Assembly (NCBI GenBank): GCA_030141585.1
Contig: JAQIFP010000042.1
Span: 23,108 to 87,107, forward strand
Direction of reading: 5' to 3'
DNA: 64,000 nucleotides
From: Ophryocystis elektroscirrha
Taxonomy: Eukaryota; Apicomplexa; Conoidasida; Neogregarinorida; Ophryocystidae
How positions within the stretch are numbered: position 1 is the first letter of the stretch; every line of letters begins with the position of its first letter. The notes beneath the pieces are model-generated. The model ran no database searches. It saw only the letters and a list, made by a program, of their open reading frames with translations, and had not been told where the DNA came from. The position numbers and the translations under genes are program-made. This document shows positions 52,174-64,000 of this stretch, one piece after another.

Positions 52174-55100
52174 ATGGATGATGTCGTGGATACTTCAATT
52201 TTTAAATTTGTTTTAGAACGTTTTCAAAAAACAGTAGATTTATATTTGAAAGCTCGAAATCAGACTAGTATTATACAGTCAGTTGAGTACAGTGCTGTAA
52301 TATTATGGAAGTTTTTGGTGATTGTAAGACGTTACCAAACATGTGCACAATATTTGCATAATTACTGTGAAGCCTTAGATGCCATATATAAAGACTACTT
52401 ACCGTCTAAAACAAATTCTAAAGCAACAAAAGATGAATATAACAGTGAAGATAATGTTAAATCCCAAGTTAAAGAGTCGTCAGATAAAAAATATTTAAAA
52501 GAAATCAGAGAGGCAAATACATCTTACCGAAGTCCATATAGTGAATATATAGATATATGCAAAAAGTCGGATTTATTTGATATTCAGTGTATTAAAGATA
52601 ATACTTTACTATCTAATCATCGATTAGATCAATTGGAGAAAACCAGGTTTTTATTTTTACACTGTAAAGCCTTTCAATATATTTTAGCTCTTGTTGAATG
52701 GACTGAATGGGTTTCCCGACTAAAATCGACTTTTAAAGAAAATATTGTCACTAATGCTGCCCGTTCCCAACGCTCTCTCCAAAAACCTTCTCAATTAAGT
52801 AATAAATTTATACAGTAATATTACATATATATAATACTTTATTAATTACTACTAGATTTGCATATATCACTATTAACAATATGTTTTATTTGTTTTTCGC
52901 CTAGATAAATCAAATAATAAACATATATATATATATATATATATGTGTATATATATATGTGTATATATATATGTGTTTATATTTACGTGTACATATGTAT
53001 ATATAATTTGATTTATATAGTATTAACATTATAAAATATATAAAAAAAATTATTATGTTAATTTTTTTTTTTAGGTCAAAACTCTAATACAATAAATGCT
53101 TTTCAAAGAAATATGTTCAATGATTTTCCTATTTATGCGAGAAAAACCAAAAACACAAACAAATCACAAATTCAAAAACCTCTTGATTTACAGAAATCAG
53201 CCGAAACCGACAAATCTTTTCAACACGTATGGAACATACTAGTTGAGGGCCGACTTGGAGATTTAACTCCTTGTCTCGATAAATTAGGAGAACAATGGAT
53301 TGAGAGTTTAATAACAGGTTATAAGATAATTAAACAGCTTTATTTTTTATTATATATTATATATAATTAAAGTATAATAATATTATATTAAATTTCATTG
53401 CTATGTACTGTAGGACAGATACCCAACTCTAATCCGGACTCTCCAGCTACTATAGCGTTTGATTCTATATTAACATTAATACCAGCAAGTATATGTGACA
53501 ACATTAATTGTGAAATCCAAGAATCTAATAGGCTTTTTAACAATAGTAAGTGTGGTTGAAACCTTATGTGTTTGAAGAAATAATTATATTACCAATAAGT
53601 TCTTTTTTTTTTCAACGAAATTCATTTATTTATATTTTGATATAATTTTTTAGATGATTTGGAAACGTGTGCAATATCCTCTGCGTGGTCCCTTCGGGTT
53701 ATATTTGAGCCAGCTACACATTTAATTCGTACAATTGATAATTACGTAATTATAATTATAAATAATAAAATTTAGCATATATATAGGTAGAGGAATTTTC
53801 TATTGGAAACTCGTCAAAAAACTTACTTACTTCTGTAGCAGCAAGTGCTTGTAAAAACGGTACTTATTATTTGAATTAGCAATAATAACTTTACTACCAC
53901 TAATATAAAGACATCAATCAATTCCATTTAAATTGCACTTTTCATATTTTCTACTAATAGATGTGTTATAATTTGGTCATATTATAGAAATTAAATTTAC
54001 TTATGCACTTAACTGATGTTTTTTTAGGAGAAAGATCTATGACAGTACATGAAAGAGCGTTTTACGGCTTTATATCAGGAGATTTCCAAGCAATGTTACC
54101 AGCGTGTAAAGCGTCTTGGATTCAAATGCTGTGGTGCGGAGCTATAACGCTACAAGAAAAGTTGTTAAACTGGTTTTTCACGGCTTCTGAAACCAAAGAA
54201 ATTTGGCTTCATGATGATCTATTGGTAAATCTCAATTAATTGAAACGTCTAAGATTCTACAATTATTATTGCAACTGATAATATATATATATATATATAT
54301 TTAATGATGTTATTATATATCATAAATTATATATATTTAATTCCTATATATATGTATATATATATATGTATAAATTTATTTGTATATATTTATTTAGATT
54401 ATTGCTTACAGTTTGAAAATTGTAGAAAATTTATCAAGCAATTCTTTTTACTGTGGAAGAGAATGTTAAGACAGCAGAAGAATATACTGTTTTCAAAATA
54501 ATTTCTGTTTTTTCCTCATTATTGATGCATCCTGAAAATTGCATTAAGTCATTTTGTGACCTAATAAGCAGCATTCAACAACCTCTCCTTATAGAATTTA
54601 TTAACTATTTTATCGCATTGTACAAAGAAGACATTACTAAGCGTAAGTAATATAGTATTAATAATTATGATTACTATAATTGAGTATGTACTTGTATATA
54701 TATACACGTGTGTTTATATACGTATATATATACACGGATATATGTACAAGTATATATTAGGGTATATATAATCACATCAATTATTTTTATAAGAGCATTA
54801 ATTATATTAAAAACTACAAAAATTTTATTCTTGTATGTTTTTTAGAGCTAAATTGTCCTTCATTGCAATCACAATGGAATCAGTTTTGTGACACATATCT
54901 GATGGACGCTCTGAAAACTCCTCCTGACTCCAAACAAACAGTGTATTGTGATTTATTTTTTATTTCCAAGATCAAGCCTTCTAAACAAGTAAGCGATAAA
55001 AAGAATAACATTTCGCTGATAGTTGAGAACGGGCATAGTCTGGCTACTTTCATGGATGCATGTTTTACCTAATGGATCTCACGTATTCGATGAACTCCCC

Positions 55101-56973
55101 AAACATTCATTTTCTTTATTATTAAACCAAACCAAAGATGTAAGGACTTTAAGTTGATTATATTTTTGACTTAGAGTTTCCCACTGTTGCTTTTGTATTG
55201 GCAAGAATTTGTACTGAAAAATGATTCCCCTCAAATACTGTAAGCTCTATTATATACCAATATACCTTTGTATAGTTCGGCTATAGTAAAAATTTAATAG
55301 TGGTTTATACTTTAAGAAATATTATACTTCTTATTGTACAGGTCTTATTGTTCATATAAAAAAACAATCTGTACTAATAAACTTCTTATAAATTAGATAA
55401 AATGTGCAAAGTATATACTGCACTGTTTATAATGATAAGCCCAAAATACATTAAAATTACCTTTATTAACAATTTGCTACTATAGGGACTTTATACAGTA
55501 CACTGTTCACTATTTAATATTGACCATGCATATTCTGGCGTCAGAGGAACTTGATATAGACATGATTTCCTTAATATCCACAGGAATGAACACTATTCAA
55601 ACTTATCCAAATTTCAAATCTTTTGAAGGAACTATTCAAAATAATTACCAAACTATTGACATGGATCTTATTACAAAACTTTCATTCGTTTCTATAGATT
55701 TAGCCACATTCATTCTTTGCATTATTAACACTCTTATTGCTAAATATATTGGGATAGTCATAAACGAGACTTTCTATCAAGTAATTATAAATTTATTTCC
55801 TCTCATATATGCTTGATTAATATATATATATATATATAGATATATTTATTTATTAATCTTATTAATATACATAAATTATAAAAACATTAAACTAAATTTA
55901 CTTGTGTATGTGTGTGCTAAAAAAAAAAAAGAAAACTATTGTATGCCAAGTAGATGTATATACATATTCAGTATAAACATTTGACTATATTAGGTGAAAA
56001 AAAATGAAGTTAGATACGCTGAGACGGAAATGAAAATTGATCAAACTCTGTCACTAATTATTGAATCTGTAGAATCTAAATTATTAGAATTGATTTTTAC
56101 GCAAATGGAACGATTAATTAATGCGGAATTTTGTGGCAAAAAACACCAAATTGTCCTTTGCGAAATTTTTTCTCAGCTACTTCGAAACCCCCATACGATG
56201 CAAATTCCCAACGCCAAAATAAACTTCAATTACATAAAGTCCATTAACTATACATTTTTTATTCGACCTATCCTTAAGTTTTTTATTCTCAAGAATGTTG
56301 TAAATTATATTTTTGCCATCAAGGATTTACGTGTTTTACTATTGGAAAATGTACAAAGAGCATCATATAAGCAGTTGACTGACTTGAATGTAGGCTATAC
56401 ATAAGAAACTATATAAAAAAATTTTAATACATATATTTCTTTTATACACATTTTCTACTTGATACGTATAATGAAATGTAGAACAAAATTTATATGCTTT
56501 CATTAATATGTAATTTTAAATATATTATAATTATATATAGGTTTTCTTTATATATGTTCATTATATATATATATATATACTTTACAAGATTAATTCTATG
56601 TACTGATAATGTGTTGTTTCAGTCTCTTAAAACAATATCTTTTCCACTACTGGATATTATCGAAAACAAATTATTGTGGTCTTACGATATTCCTCCTTGT
56701 GAGTTAGGAATTAGTGAAATCGGCTGTGCAATGACAGTACTAGCAAATATTGATTCAAATCCTGAAGTTTTAGTGGAATCTGCTTTTTCTCTCTTATGCA
56801 CTGTTCTACAATCAGGCTACCTACTTAAATTTAGTGCGGATTTTTGCTACAAAATTGTATCTTGTATAGATACTCCTCAACTAAAGAATCACACCAGAAA
56901 AAAATTAGTAGAAAATTTTAAAGCTCTTTCCCAGTCTTTGTTACATAATGGATATTACGATTTAGATAAGTAA
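52174..56973 (+). CDS. NUP107: Nup107/Nup84-like nucleoporin (14 exons, 981 aa)
   Basis: Nup107 is an alpha-solenoid scaffold subunit of the Y-complex of the nuclear pore. Support comes from a family-like segment in exon 6 (54028-54224): HERAFYGFISGDFQAMLPAC followed by SWIQMLWCGAITLQE, matching the conserved 'ERA-Y-ALSGDL--LLPVC--WED--WA' pattern. Just upstream is VWNILVEGRLGDLTPCLDKLGEQW, like the helical repeat that precedes it in the family. The rest is helical and Leu/Ile-rich, as expected, and 981 aa is close to the usual 800-950. Exons: 52174-52798, 53075-53317, 53414-53545, 53654-53745, 53787-53859, 54028-54224, 54398-54410 (13 nt), 54439-54642, 54846-54988, 55023-55139, 55175-55239, 55486-55780, 55994-56389 and 56623-56973; total 2,946 nt in one frame. 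The start is the first ATG of the frame, 19 nt after the EGF gene's stop. Confidence 0.65.
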
Positions 56974-57203
56974 TATCCAATTTTGTTCATTAAAATAAAA
57001 TTTAAACGGAAAAATAAACTTAATAAATTTTGTAGTAAAGTTTGCAAATTTTTGCAAATATATGTATAAATATATATGCAAACATAAATACAATTATAAA
57101 AAATTAACTTTAAAATTAAAAATAAAAACAACCAATTGTAAAATTCATTTTTCTTTAATAGTAAAACTATATTTTTTTTTGCGTATAAAATATATTTTAG
57201 AAT

Positions 57204-58339
57204 TTATATTTTCAAAGGATTTTGCGGAAGTTGCTGTTCTATTGATTCAATCAATTGATTGTAGATGGAAAGACAGCGTTCTTTTAGCTCGTCTAGTGAA
57301 CAATCATTACAAAATGTTATAAAAGGGACACCACTATTATTCAAAATGTCGACACTATTTTGATACGCCATTTGAGCTTTCAACCTTTTTTGGAATTCTT
57401 CATCATTTAAAGCAGCGAAATTGCGTTTAGCAACACGATCTTTTAAGATATCCGTATTTGGGACATACAATAGTATAATACCATCCATAATATGCAGCCT
57501 AAGATACTTGATGTTTTATCAACATAAATACCAATTAGCTTCCAGCAACACAGCGGCTTCCACAAATATTGCTTTTACTCCTGTTTGTTTTTTATAAATC
57601 GCAATTTCTTCTTGTATCAATGAAAGGGTTTCAGGCCAAACTAACTCTGAATATGATATAGAAAATTAAACCTTACATTATACTACATATTATTAATAAA
57701 ATTAAATACATTTCGTATATGAGTAAAAAAAAAAAAAAAAGTATGATTGATGTATAGTTTGTACGGCTTTTTTATAAATAACATAAAACTTTAAAAATTT
57801 CCTATAGTCTCACTTTATTTAACAATCACTATTTCTCTTGAATACAATTATAGGTAATATAATATTGAATTTAACATCCCATAAAAACAAATAAATAAAA
57901 TGTATTCGAGTAATCTTATGTGTATTATTTTATTCAAGAATTATAGCGTATTAAACAACTTTATAATTCATCCATTTTTTATATGATAAGTATTAGATAT
58001 CCACTATTAGAAATAGTGTTGTCTATTTCAAGATGCACTATTTTATATATTAACAGATTTGAACTCAATATTACGCGTTAACAATTTCAATAAATCAGCA
58101 TTCTGAAATACAAGACTGCCAAGAATTTTTCTATTTATAGATTTGTCTTCATTGAGTACAGTTGGACCAAATAAATCCACTAAACGTGAATAAATTTTCG
58201 AGTTGATATCGTAAGTTCTATGAGCGACTTTATCTGCATCTATTGTCATAAATCCATGCTCTTTGAATATATGCGCACATGTAGATTTGCCTGTTCCAAT
58301 ACATCCAGTAATTGCTATCACATATGGTGGATGCAACAT
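57204..58339 (-). CDS. DPCK/coaE: Dephospho-CoA kinase (3 exons, 224 aa)
   Basis: The enzyme catalyses the last step of coenzyme A synthesis, ATP-dependent phosphorylation of the 3'-hydroxyl of dephospho-CoA. Exons in transcript order are 58339-58075, 57646-57532 and 57498-57204, 675 nt in one frame; the second intron (57499-57531) is 33 nt. Motifs: P-loop ITGCIGTGKST at residues 10-20, the substrate-site IDADKVAHRTYD, then VFQNADLLKLL, VWPETLSLIQEEI, FVEAAVLLEANW where bacterial enzymes have an H/D-PLLFE-type motif, LLYVP and RVAKRNFAALNDEEFQKRLKAQM, a lid-like region with basic residues. Length is typical of a stand-alone kinase, not fused to the adenylyltransferase as in animal CoA synthase. 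No clear targeting peptide precedes the P-loop. The 3' end converges on the Nup107-like gene 230 bp away. Confidence 0.92.
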
Positions 58340-58702
58340 TCAAATGTGCACAATAAATTTAACTTTATTTCAAATTAATTTTTCTAGACTATGACTAAAA
58401 AAAGCTTATAATTGTTTGCTTTCTTAAATAATGATTTTTACAATTGTTATGCTAAATTTTCTAAAAATATGCTAATTAATTTTTAAAACATAGCATTAAG
58501 ATAGCAAGTAAACTATTTTATAAATATATATGATTATTTGCACACCCTTGATAAATGTAGTTATTTATGTTTGTATCGCTCAAATAATTTAGCTGTAAAT
58601 TTCCAATTTCATTTTTTAACTTTAAGTACACAAACTTTTGTGTACTGAAAAAAAAAATACGCTATTAATTTTTTTCGAAAAATTATGTAATGTGATGCTA
58701 TA

Positions 58703-59713
58703 ATGAAAATATATGAAGAGCAGGATCCCAAAATAAACCTGTTATTAGATCAGGTCAAATCAAATCAATGTCTCTCTTTTATCAACAGTATCATAATCCA
58801 TAAGCAATATGAAAGCAACAAAGAAGCTAAGAAGGCTGTGATACCCCAAAATGCGTCTGGTGGAAGTATTTGTACGTACAGAATATAGTTTTTTTTATAA
58901 GTACAACGTGATAATCTGCGTATGTATTCAATTTAGTGTTAATGTGTATATACTAAATATACTATTTATAATACTCTTACAAATTTAATTGATAACAGAC
59001 CGTACTTTATCAATACCCAAATCATATAAACTGGAAATTCCGCACAAGGACTGGAGTGAAATCGGCGTTTCTGTATACAGAATGGGGGTAGGGATGTACC
59101 ATTCCAGTGAGCTAATATATATTTTTTTAATAGAGTTACGAATAGGCTTAGTTGTGGACAATGTCGAATGGCATTTCTGGGAAGGTTGTGGGGTCCAGCC
59201 TAGTCAAAGATATTATGACAACGCACAAAAAGCAATGGTATCAATAAGTCATGTTCCGTTCATTCAATATGTACCCATTGAAACTATAACAATTTCTCCT
59301 ATTGAAATTGCAGAACTTTGCACGCGTTTAGGTGATTCTTTATATAGCGTTCACACTTATGATATTCTGAAATGTAATTGCAATCATTTCACTGCTGGAG
59401 TTTTACAATGGTATATCATATAACAAATTTTCTATTTTGTAGCTTAGGTCTTGTTGCCAAAATGCCTTCCTGGATTAACAGGTAGTTTAATTTAGAAAAA
59501 ATAACTTATTCAACTGATAAGTAAAAATTAATTGCGCATTTTGTAATCAATTTATATAGAGCATTAATATATATATATGTATATATTATTACATGTATAT
59601 TATATATATATATATATACATATATATTATATTAATAATTAATAAATATATTATAATATGTTTTTAATAAGTTTATTTGTAGGCTTGCAAATGCAACTGG
59701 AGCATTATGGTAA
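58703..59713 (+). CDS. PPPDE/DeSI-type thiol isopeptidase (5 exons, about 207 aa)
   Basis: PPPDE proteins are papain-fold peptidases; some remove SUMO or ubiquitin. Both catalytic residues are visible: His in VGMYHS and Cys in KCNCNHF (family pattern H/N-CN-F). Between them lie DNVEWHFWEGCGVQP and ITISPIEIAELCTRLGD. Exons are 58703-58871, 58999-59106, 59134-59410, 59443-59481 and 59683-59713, 624 nt in one frame, with introns of 27 nt (59107-59133) and 32 nt (59411-59442). The N-terminal 55 residues are an unrelated helical extension. The family's C-terminal helix PSWINRLANATGAL is present. At the last donor-like site (GGTAAC) both reading on and splicing to the nearest acceptor give an immediate stop, so I end the protein at TAA 59711-59713. 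An extra downstream exon up to about 59847 cannot be excluded. Confidence 0.8.
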
Positions 59714-60102
59714 CTTTATTGAAAAATTTGTATATTTATAATAGTTCAATATTACCTTTTGTTAGACATTGGGTTGACTTTATTTTACAGCGTCCAGCTA
59801 TAATTGATCGGTATGCAGGGCTTCGAAGTTATAACGCTAACAAATAATTTTTCGATAGAAAAAATCATTTCACTTTTGGCAGTAAAATTTACAAAATAGT
59901 TTATAAGTCTAAGAACTTAATTCTTAGCAGAGGAATCTTAATTATACAATATGAATGAACAATATAATTTTTTTTTTTTTATATATTCAAAATTCAACTT
60001 TACCTAATTTATTTTTGTAGTTTACACTATAAATACAATTTGAGTGAATTTAGTTGATTGTAAAAATGTAGAAAAATATGTTAAATTTCAGACAAATTAT
60101 AT

Positions 60103-61434
60103 TTATTTCTTTTTAGCTGCACCTTTAGCAGCAGCTTCTTTCTTTTCTACAGTTTTGATAACACCGACAGCAACGGTTTGTTTCATATCACGTACGGCAA
60201 AACGTCCGAGAGGAGCGTATTCAGTGAATGATTCGACGCACATTGGTTTTGATGGTTCCATGAGAACGATGGCAGAGTCACCATTTTTAATAGTCTTGGG
60301 TTTTTCTTCAATAACTTTACCAGAACGCTTATCAATACGTGTTTCTAATGCAGAGAATTTGCAAGCGATGTGGGCAGTATGGCAGTCCAAAACTGGGGTA
60401 TATCCAGCTTTGATTTCTCCGGGGTGATTTAATATAATAACCTGGGCGGTAAAACTAGAGCAAGCTTTAGCTGGATCATTTTTAGAGTCAGAAGCAACAT
60501 ATCCACGTTTTAAGTCTTTTGTTGATACGTTTTTCACGTTAAATCCAACATTGTCTCCTGGTTTGGCTTCAGGTAAAGACTCGTGGTGCATTTCGACTGA
60601 TTTACACTCAGTTGTGAGTCCAGATGGAGCAAATTGCAACATCATACCGGGCTTAATGACACCAGTTTCAACACGTCCAACTGGAACAGTTCCGATACCA
60701 CTGATTTTATAAACACCTTGTAATGGTAAACGCAAGGGTTTGTCTACAGGTCTGGTAGGTGCTTCCATCAGGTCTAATGCTTCGACTAAAGTCTTTCCTT
60801 TATACCAAGGAGTACGGTCAGATTTTTCAGTCATATTGTCTCCATTAAAACCAGAAATAGCAATAAATGGAACTTTAGCTATGTTGTATCCAATTCTCTT
60901 TAAATATAAAGAAACGTTTTCAACAATTTCTTTGAAACGTGATTCACTGTAAGGAGGTTCAGTGGCGTCAATTTTGTTTACAGCAACTATCATTTGACGA
61001 ACACCAAGAGTATAAGCAAGTAAAGCGTGTTCTCTTAATTGTCCATCTTTAGACATAGCACCTTCAAAACCACCAGTTTCACTAGGCACGACTAATAACG
61101 CGACATCAGCTTGAGATGTACCAGTAATCATATTTTTAATAAAATCACGATGTCCTGGAGCGTCAATAACGGTGTATTCGTATTTGGGTGTTTCGAACTT
61201 CCATAAAGCAATATCTATTGTAATACCACGCTCACGTTCTGCTTTAAGCTTATCTAAAACCCATGCATATTTAAAAGCAGATTTTCCCATTTCAGCGGAC
61301 TCTTTTTCGAATTTTTCAATTGTTCTTCGATCAATTCCACCTAACTTGTAGATTAAATGTCCGGTGGTTGTTGACTTTCCTGAGTCGACATGACCAATAA
61401 CAACTAGATTGATGTGTGTTTTTTCTTTACCCAT
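60103..61434 (-). CDS. EEF1A: Translation elongation factor eEF1A (single exon, 443 aa)
   Basis: This GTPase delivers aminoacyl-tRNA to the ribosome. All G-motifs are intact: GHVDSGKST (G1), the GITID switch I, DAPGH (G3), NKID (G4) and an ISG-type G5 (AISGF). Domains 2 and 3 follow, ending in a Lys/Ala-rich tail. Length is 443 aa. After GDNM the sequence runs directly to [19 protein letters not shown]. Animals and fungi carry about 12 extra residues here, so this is not an opisthokont. The pattern resembles apicomplexans and other protists. The gene has no intron and is visibly richer in G and C than its surroundings, as expected for a highly expressed gene. The ATG is preceded by tttatcctgataaa on the minus strand; the promoter should lie at 61435-61700. 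Confidence 0.98.
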   Translation of the reverse strand: MGKEKTHINLVVIGHVDSGKSTTTGHLIYKLGGIDRRTIEKFEKESAEMGKSAFKYAWVLDKLKAERERGITIDIALWKFETPKYEYTVIDAPGHRDFIKNMITGTSQADVALLVVPSETGGFEGAMSKDGQLREHALLAYTLGVRQMIVAVNKIDATEPPYSESRFKEIVENVSLYLKRIGYNIAKVPFIAISGFNGDNMTEKSDRTPWYKGKTLVEALDLMEAPTRPVDKPLRLPLQGVYKISGIGTVPVGRVETGVIKPGMMLQFAPSGLTTECKSVEMHHESLPEAKPGDNVGFNVKNVSTKDLKRGYVASDSKNDPAKACSSFTAQVIILNHPGEIKAGYTPVLDCHTAHIACKFSALETRIDKRSGKVIEEKPKTIKNGDSAIVLMEPSKPMCVESFTEYAPLGRFAVRDMKQTVAVGVIKTVEKKEAAAKGAAKKK

Positions 61435-61965
61435 TTTATCAGGATTTTATCAAAAATTCTTTACTGATAAACAACAGTTTTATCCTGTTATCTAGGCACA
61501 CTATATGTGTCGCGTATAACACTAATGGGACAGAATGCAACAAGGTGTAACGAATAAAAAGCTAACAATATGTGCTAATTATTTTTATATAATTTCTTAT
61601 TTGTTATTAAACTTGTCAAACAGAATTTGATTTAACTTCAATTATTTTGTATGCGTTTTAATTAATTTATATAGTTCATATAAAGTTACAGTACTAACTG
61701 AAAATTTATTTTAATATTTTTATATAATCTTTCAATATTTTTAACGTAACGTAGATATAAACAAATACATTAAATAAATTGTTACAATTTTTCCATTATT
61801 TTCCGTCGTCTGTGTACATCATGCCTTTAAAATATTAACTTTTCTGAAATTGGTTTATTTATATACGTTGTATAGAATATAGTGCTTAATTATCAAAATA
61901 AGTGTAGTTTGTCAATAAAAAAAATACACTTTATATTAATTATATGTTTGTTTACTAAAAAAAAA
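61435..61965. promoter_or_regulatory. eEF1A upstream region
   Basis: This 530-bp stretch lies between the eEF1A start and the 3' end of the next minus-strand gene. The first 130 bp upstream of the ATG is less AT-rich than the rest (tcgcgtataacactaatgg around 61510), which may mark the core promoter. No defined motif is recognised. Confidence 0.4.
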
Positions 61966-63771
61966 TTAAAACGTTGATATGTTTTTATCAAGAATAATAC
62001 TGCAAAGCTTTAAAAATGCATTATTTTCGTCGGAAGTAGAAAACTTTACATAATAATTCTTTTTAGATTTTAAGGCAATAAGGCTTAAAGTACTTTCAAG
62101 TTTCTTGACAGAGGCCAAATTTAAAAGACAAATTCCTTCGGGAAGTTTGATAGATATATCGTGAAGTAGTATATATGATAATGTGTAATTTATATGGCCA
62201 GCTTCATAGTAATGCTCTTCTTTTCTTCGTACTTCAACATTAAGTCGTTGTAATTTGTTAAGGACGCTACTAGCTTTATTAATCTTAAGTAATAATTTTT
62301 TGATTTTTTCAAAGTCTGCCATATATATATACAATGAGTATCAATTCACTACCTGGATCAGTTTTTAAGTATTGTATAGGAGCTTCAAGAAGAGTCTTTT
62401 GTTGTAAATTTGCTTGAGCAAGTAAATGAGTATTTAATTGATGTAAGGGAGATTCAAACTCCAAAAGAAATTTTGTTGCAAATGAGATAGTTGCTACAGA
62501 TTGAAGCATACTTATTTCTTCAATGTCTACTATGTTTTTTATTATATAGTTGAAAACTCCATCAGGAGTTTTTTCGGGAAAAAAGGCTATTACAGTTGGA
62601 TTTAGTTCAGCTTCAAATAGTTTAAAATCTAATATAGACCATTCGTTCTCAATATTAGCGTATTTGATCAATAGTTTGCTCATTCCCGTCTTCTTATCGA
62701 AAAGATTTTTCGTAACTAATATATACAAAGTTTCATTAGCAAGTTTCTCTTGAAATGTATTTTAATTATTTTAATTAATGTTTATAACTTTTCATACTTC
62801 TTAACTCAAATGTATGTATATATTTTAGATATCTTTATGTAGCAACATACACTTAAATTATTTTTATGGTTTTTATGCTTTTTTATATTTAATAAACATT
62901 CGAGCTTACGTTTAAAAATGGTATATTTGTATGAAGCTTCAAATAAATTCATTTTATTGAATAAAATAATTCTATCTAATAAGTCTCCAAATGCTCTGAG
63001 ATGTAAATTTGAAGAAAATCCAGAAATTATACAAAACTCCTTTAACCTAAAGTATATGTGAACTTCCTCTTTTTCATGAAATATACGAAAACTTTCAGCG
63101 GATGTTAGTTCATAATGCTCTTTAGACTCAAAATTTTTTATAATGAAATTTTGATTTATATATAATACTGACGCCTCTGGAATACTATTTTCTTCATCCC
63201 TAACGTTTAATTTCGCACCATGTAATATAGATAATGTGTCAGAAGCAACTTCTTGAAGCCATTGTTGCAATTTGATAAAGCTTAAATCAGTCTTTAACGT
63301 ATATTTAGAAGTCAGCAATTTATAGTCATGAGATTGCATTTCATTAACTTCTGATATATAATTTATAGTGTCTTCTTTGGTCTTATTAATAATGAAATAA
63401 TTTGAGCTGACTGTATCATAAATGCGATATGATGTATTTTTATCAATAATTTGTAGATTCTTAAAATCTCCTTTGCATAGTTGGAAACATTTTTGTCTGA
63501 AGTTGAGAATCTTAAGAAAACTTTCTTGATTTTCTTCAATATTTTTAAGTGTAAACGGTTTTTTTTCGTAAGGTATTGTAATATCTATACCTCCTGTTAT
63601 TTTGTTTTGGAATATGTTGCATATATGTATTAAAGACACAGGGTCTTTTCTATTGGATATTTGTAATCTGAGGGGGTCCTGTAATATTTTGCTTTTAATG
63701 GAAACATCTTTAGACTCGTATAAACAAGACCATCCTATGATAATAAAATAATTATCACTATTAATCGACAT
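61966..63771 (-). CDS. Uncharacterised protein, 3 exons, 554 aa
   Basis: I do not recognise this protein. Exons in transcript order are 63771-62853, 62748-62353 and 62315-61966. They total 1,665 nt in one frame; the second intron is 37 nt. The ATG at 63771 opens [20 protein letters not shown]; an upstream in-frame ATG at 63786 would add five residues. The product is a globular-looking protein with alternating strand-like ([38 protein letters not shown]) and helical segments ([42 protein letters not shown]), ending [12 protein letters not shown]. There is no signal peptide, membrane span or catalytic motif that I can identify. A structural-homology search is the way to classify it. Confidence 0.65.
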
Positions 63772-63789
63772 AAGACATATACACATTTG

Positions 63790-64000
63790 TATATATATAT
63801 GTGTATATATATATGTATATATATGTGTATATATATGTATATATATGTGTATATATATGTGTATATATATGTGTATATATATCTGTATATATATGTGTAT
63901 ATATATGTGTATATATATGTGTATATATATGTGTATATATATGTGTATATATATGTGTATATATATGTGTATATATATGTGTATATATATGTGTATATAT
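63790..64000. repeat. Decanucleotide minisatellite (tatatatgtg)n at the window end
   Basis: Tandem 10-bp units run from just upstream of the 554-aa gene to the last base, so the array probably continues beyond the window. Confidence 0.97.

Noticed and set aside
59764..59847. Possible extra last exon of the DeSI-type gene
   Set aside because: Splicing from the preceding donor gives TGA at once, and the other acceptor gives a stop after a few codons. I kept the simpler end at 59713.
60044..60427. Plus-strand frame of 127 residues opposite eEF1A
   Set aside because: It is a mirror of the highly conserved eEF1A C-terminal coding sequence with no independent support.

Overview
This is an AT-rich nuclear genomic window from a eukaryote. 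It carries long TA-rich microsatellites and many spliceosomal introns. Genes lie on both strands and are packed closely, some of them under 250 bp apart. Many introns are only 27-38 nt long (GTA...TAG/CAG/AAG) and are mixed with longer, TA-rich introns. The intronless eEF1A gene lacks the roughly 12-residue insertion that animals and fungi carry after the GDNM motif. It reads like an alveolate or apicomplexan eEF1A. Low-complexity insertions inside zinc fingers and a small secreted EGF-repeat protein also fit an apicomplexan-like parasitic protist. The lineage is an inference, not a proof.

Layout from left to right: the 3' three-quarters or so of a VPS13-type lipid-transfer protein (+, 2-11965); an 18-exon M16C zinc metalloprotease of the C05D11.1/SDD3 type (+, 12186-17907); a single-exon N-acetylglucosamine-6-phosphate deacetylase (-, 18019-19200); a 1,280-residue Lys/Ser-rich protein (+, 20041-25508) interrupted by a run of N that I judge to be a false gap; a 14-exon gene for a protein of about 3,290 residues with PHD, extended-PHD and AT-hook motifs (-, 25658-38578); an unrecognised 269-residue protein (-, 40163-41361) with possible 5' exons at 41878-42250; a 1,236-residue disordered/coiled-coil protein (+, 43558-49502); a CZIB/DUF866 protein without its zinc cysteines (+, 49907-50386); a secreted three-EGF protein (+, 50616-52154); a Nup107/Nup84-like nucleoporin of 981 residues (+, 52174-56973); dephospho-CoA kinase (-, 57204-58339); a PPPDE/DeSI-type thiol isopeptidase (+, 58703-59713); eEF1A (-, 60103-61434); and an unrecognised 554-residue protein (-, 61966-63771). 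The window ends in a decanucleotide TA-rich array.

I joined exons by hand, requiring GT-AG borders and a continuous frame. For every multi-exon gene except VPS13 the summed exon length is a multiple of three and no internal stop remains, which supports the models. In VPS13 most of the part I traced joins cleanly, but one junction (8834-9014) could not be resolved. The genes do not form a pathway: this is a housekeeping-rich chromosomal segment covering lipid transfer, nuclear pore, chromatin reading, coenzyme A synthesis, amino-sugar catabolism and translation. I saw no tRNA, rRNA, CRISPR array or intact transposon.
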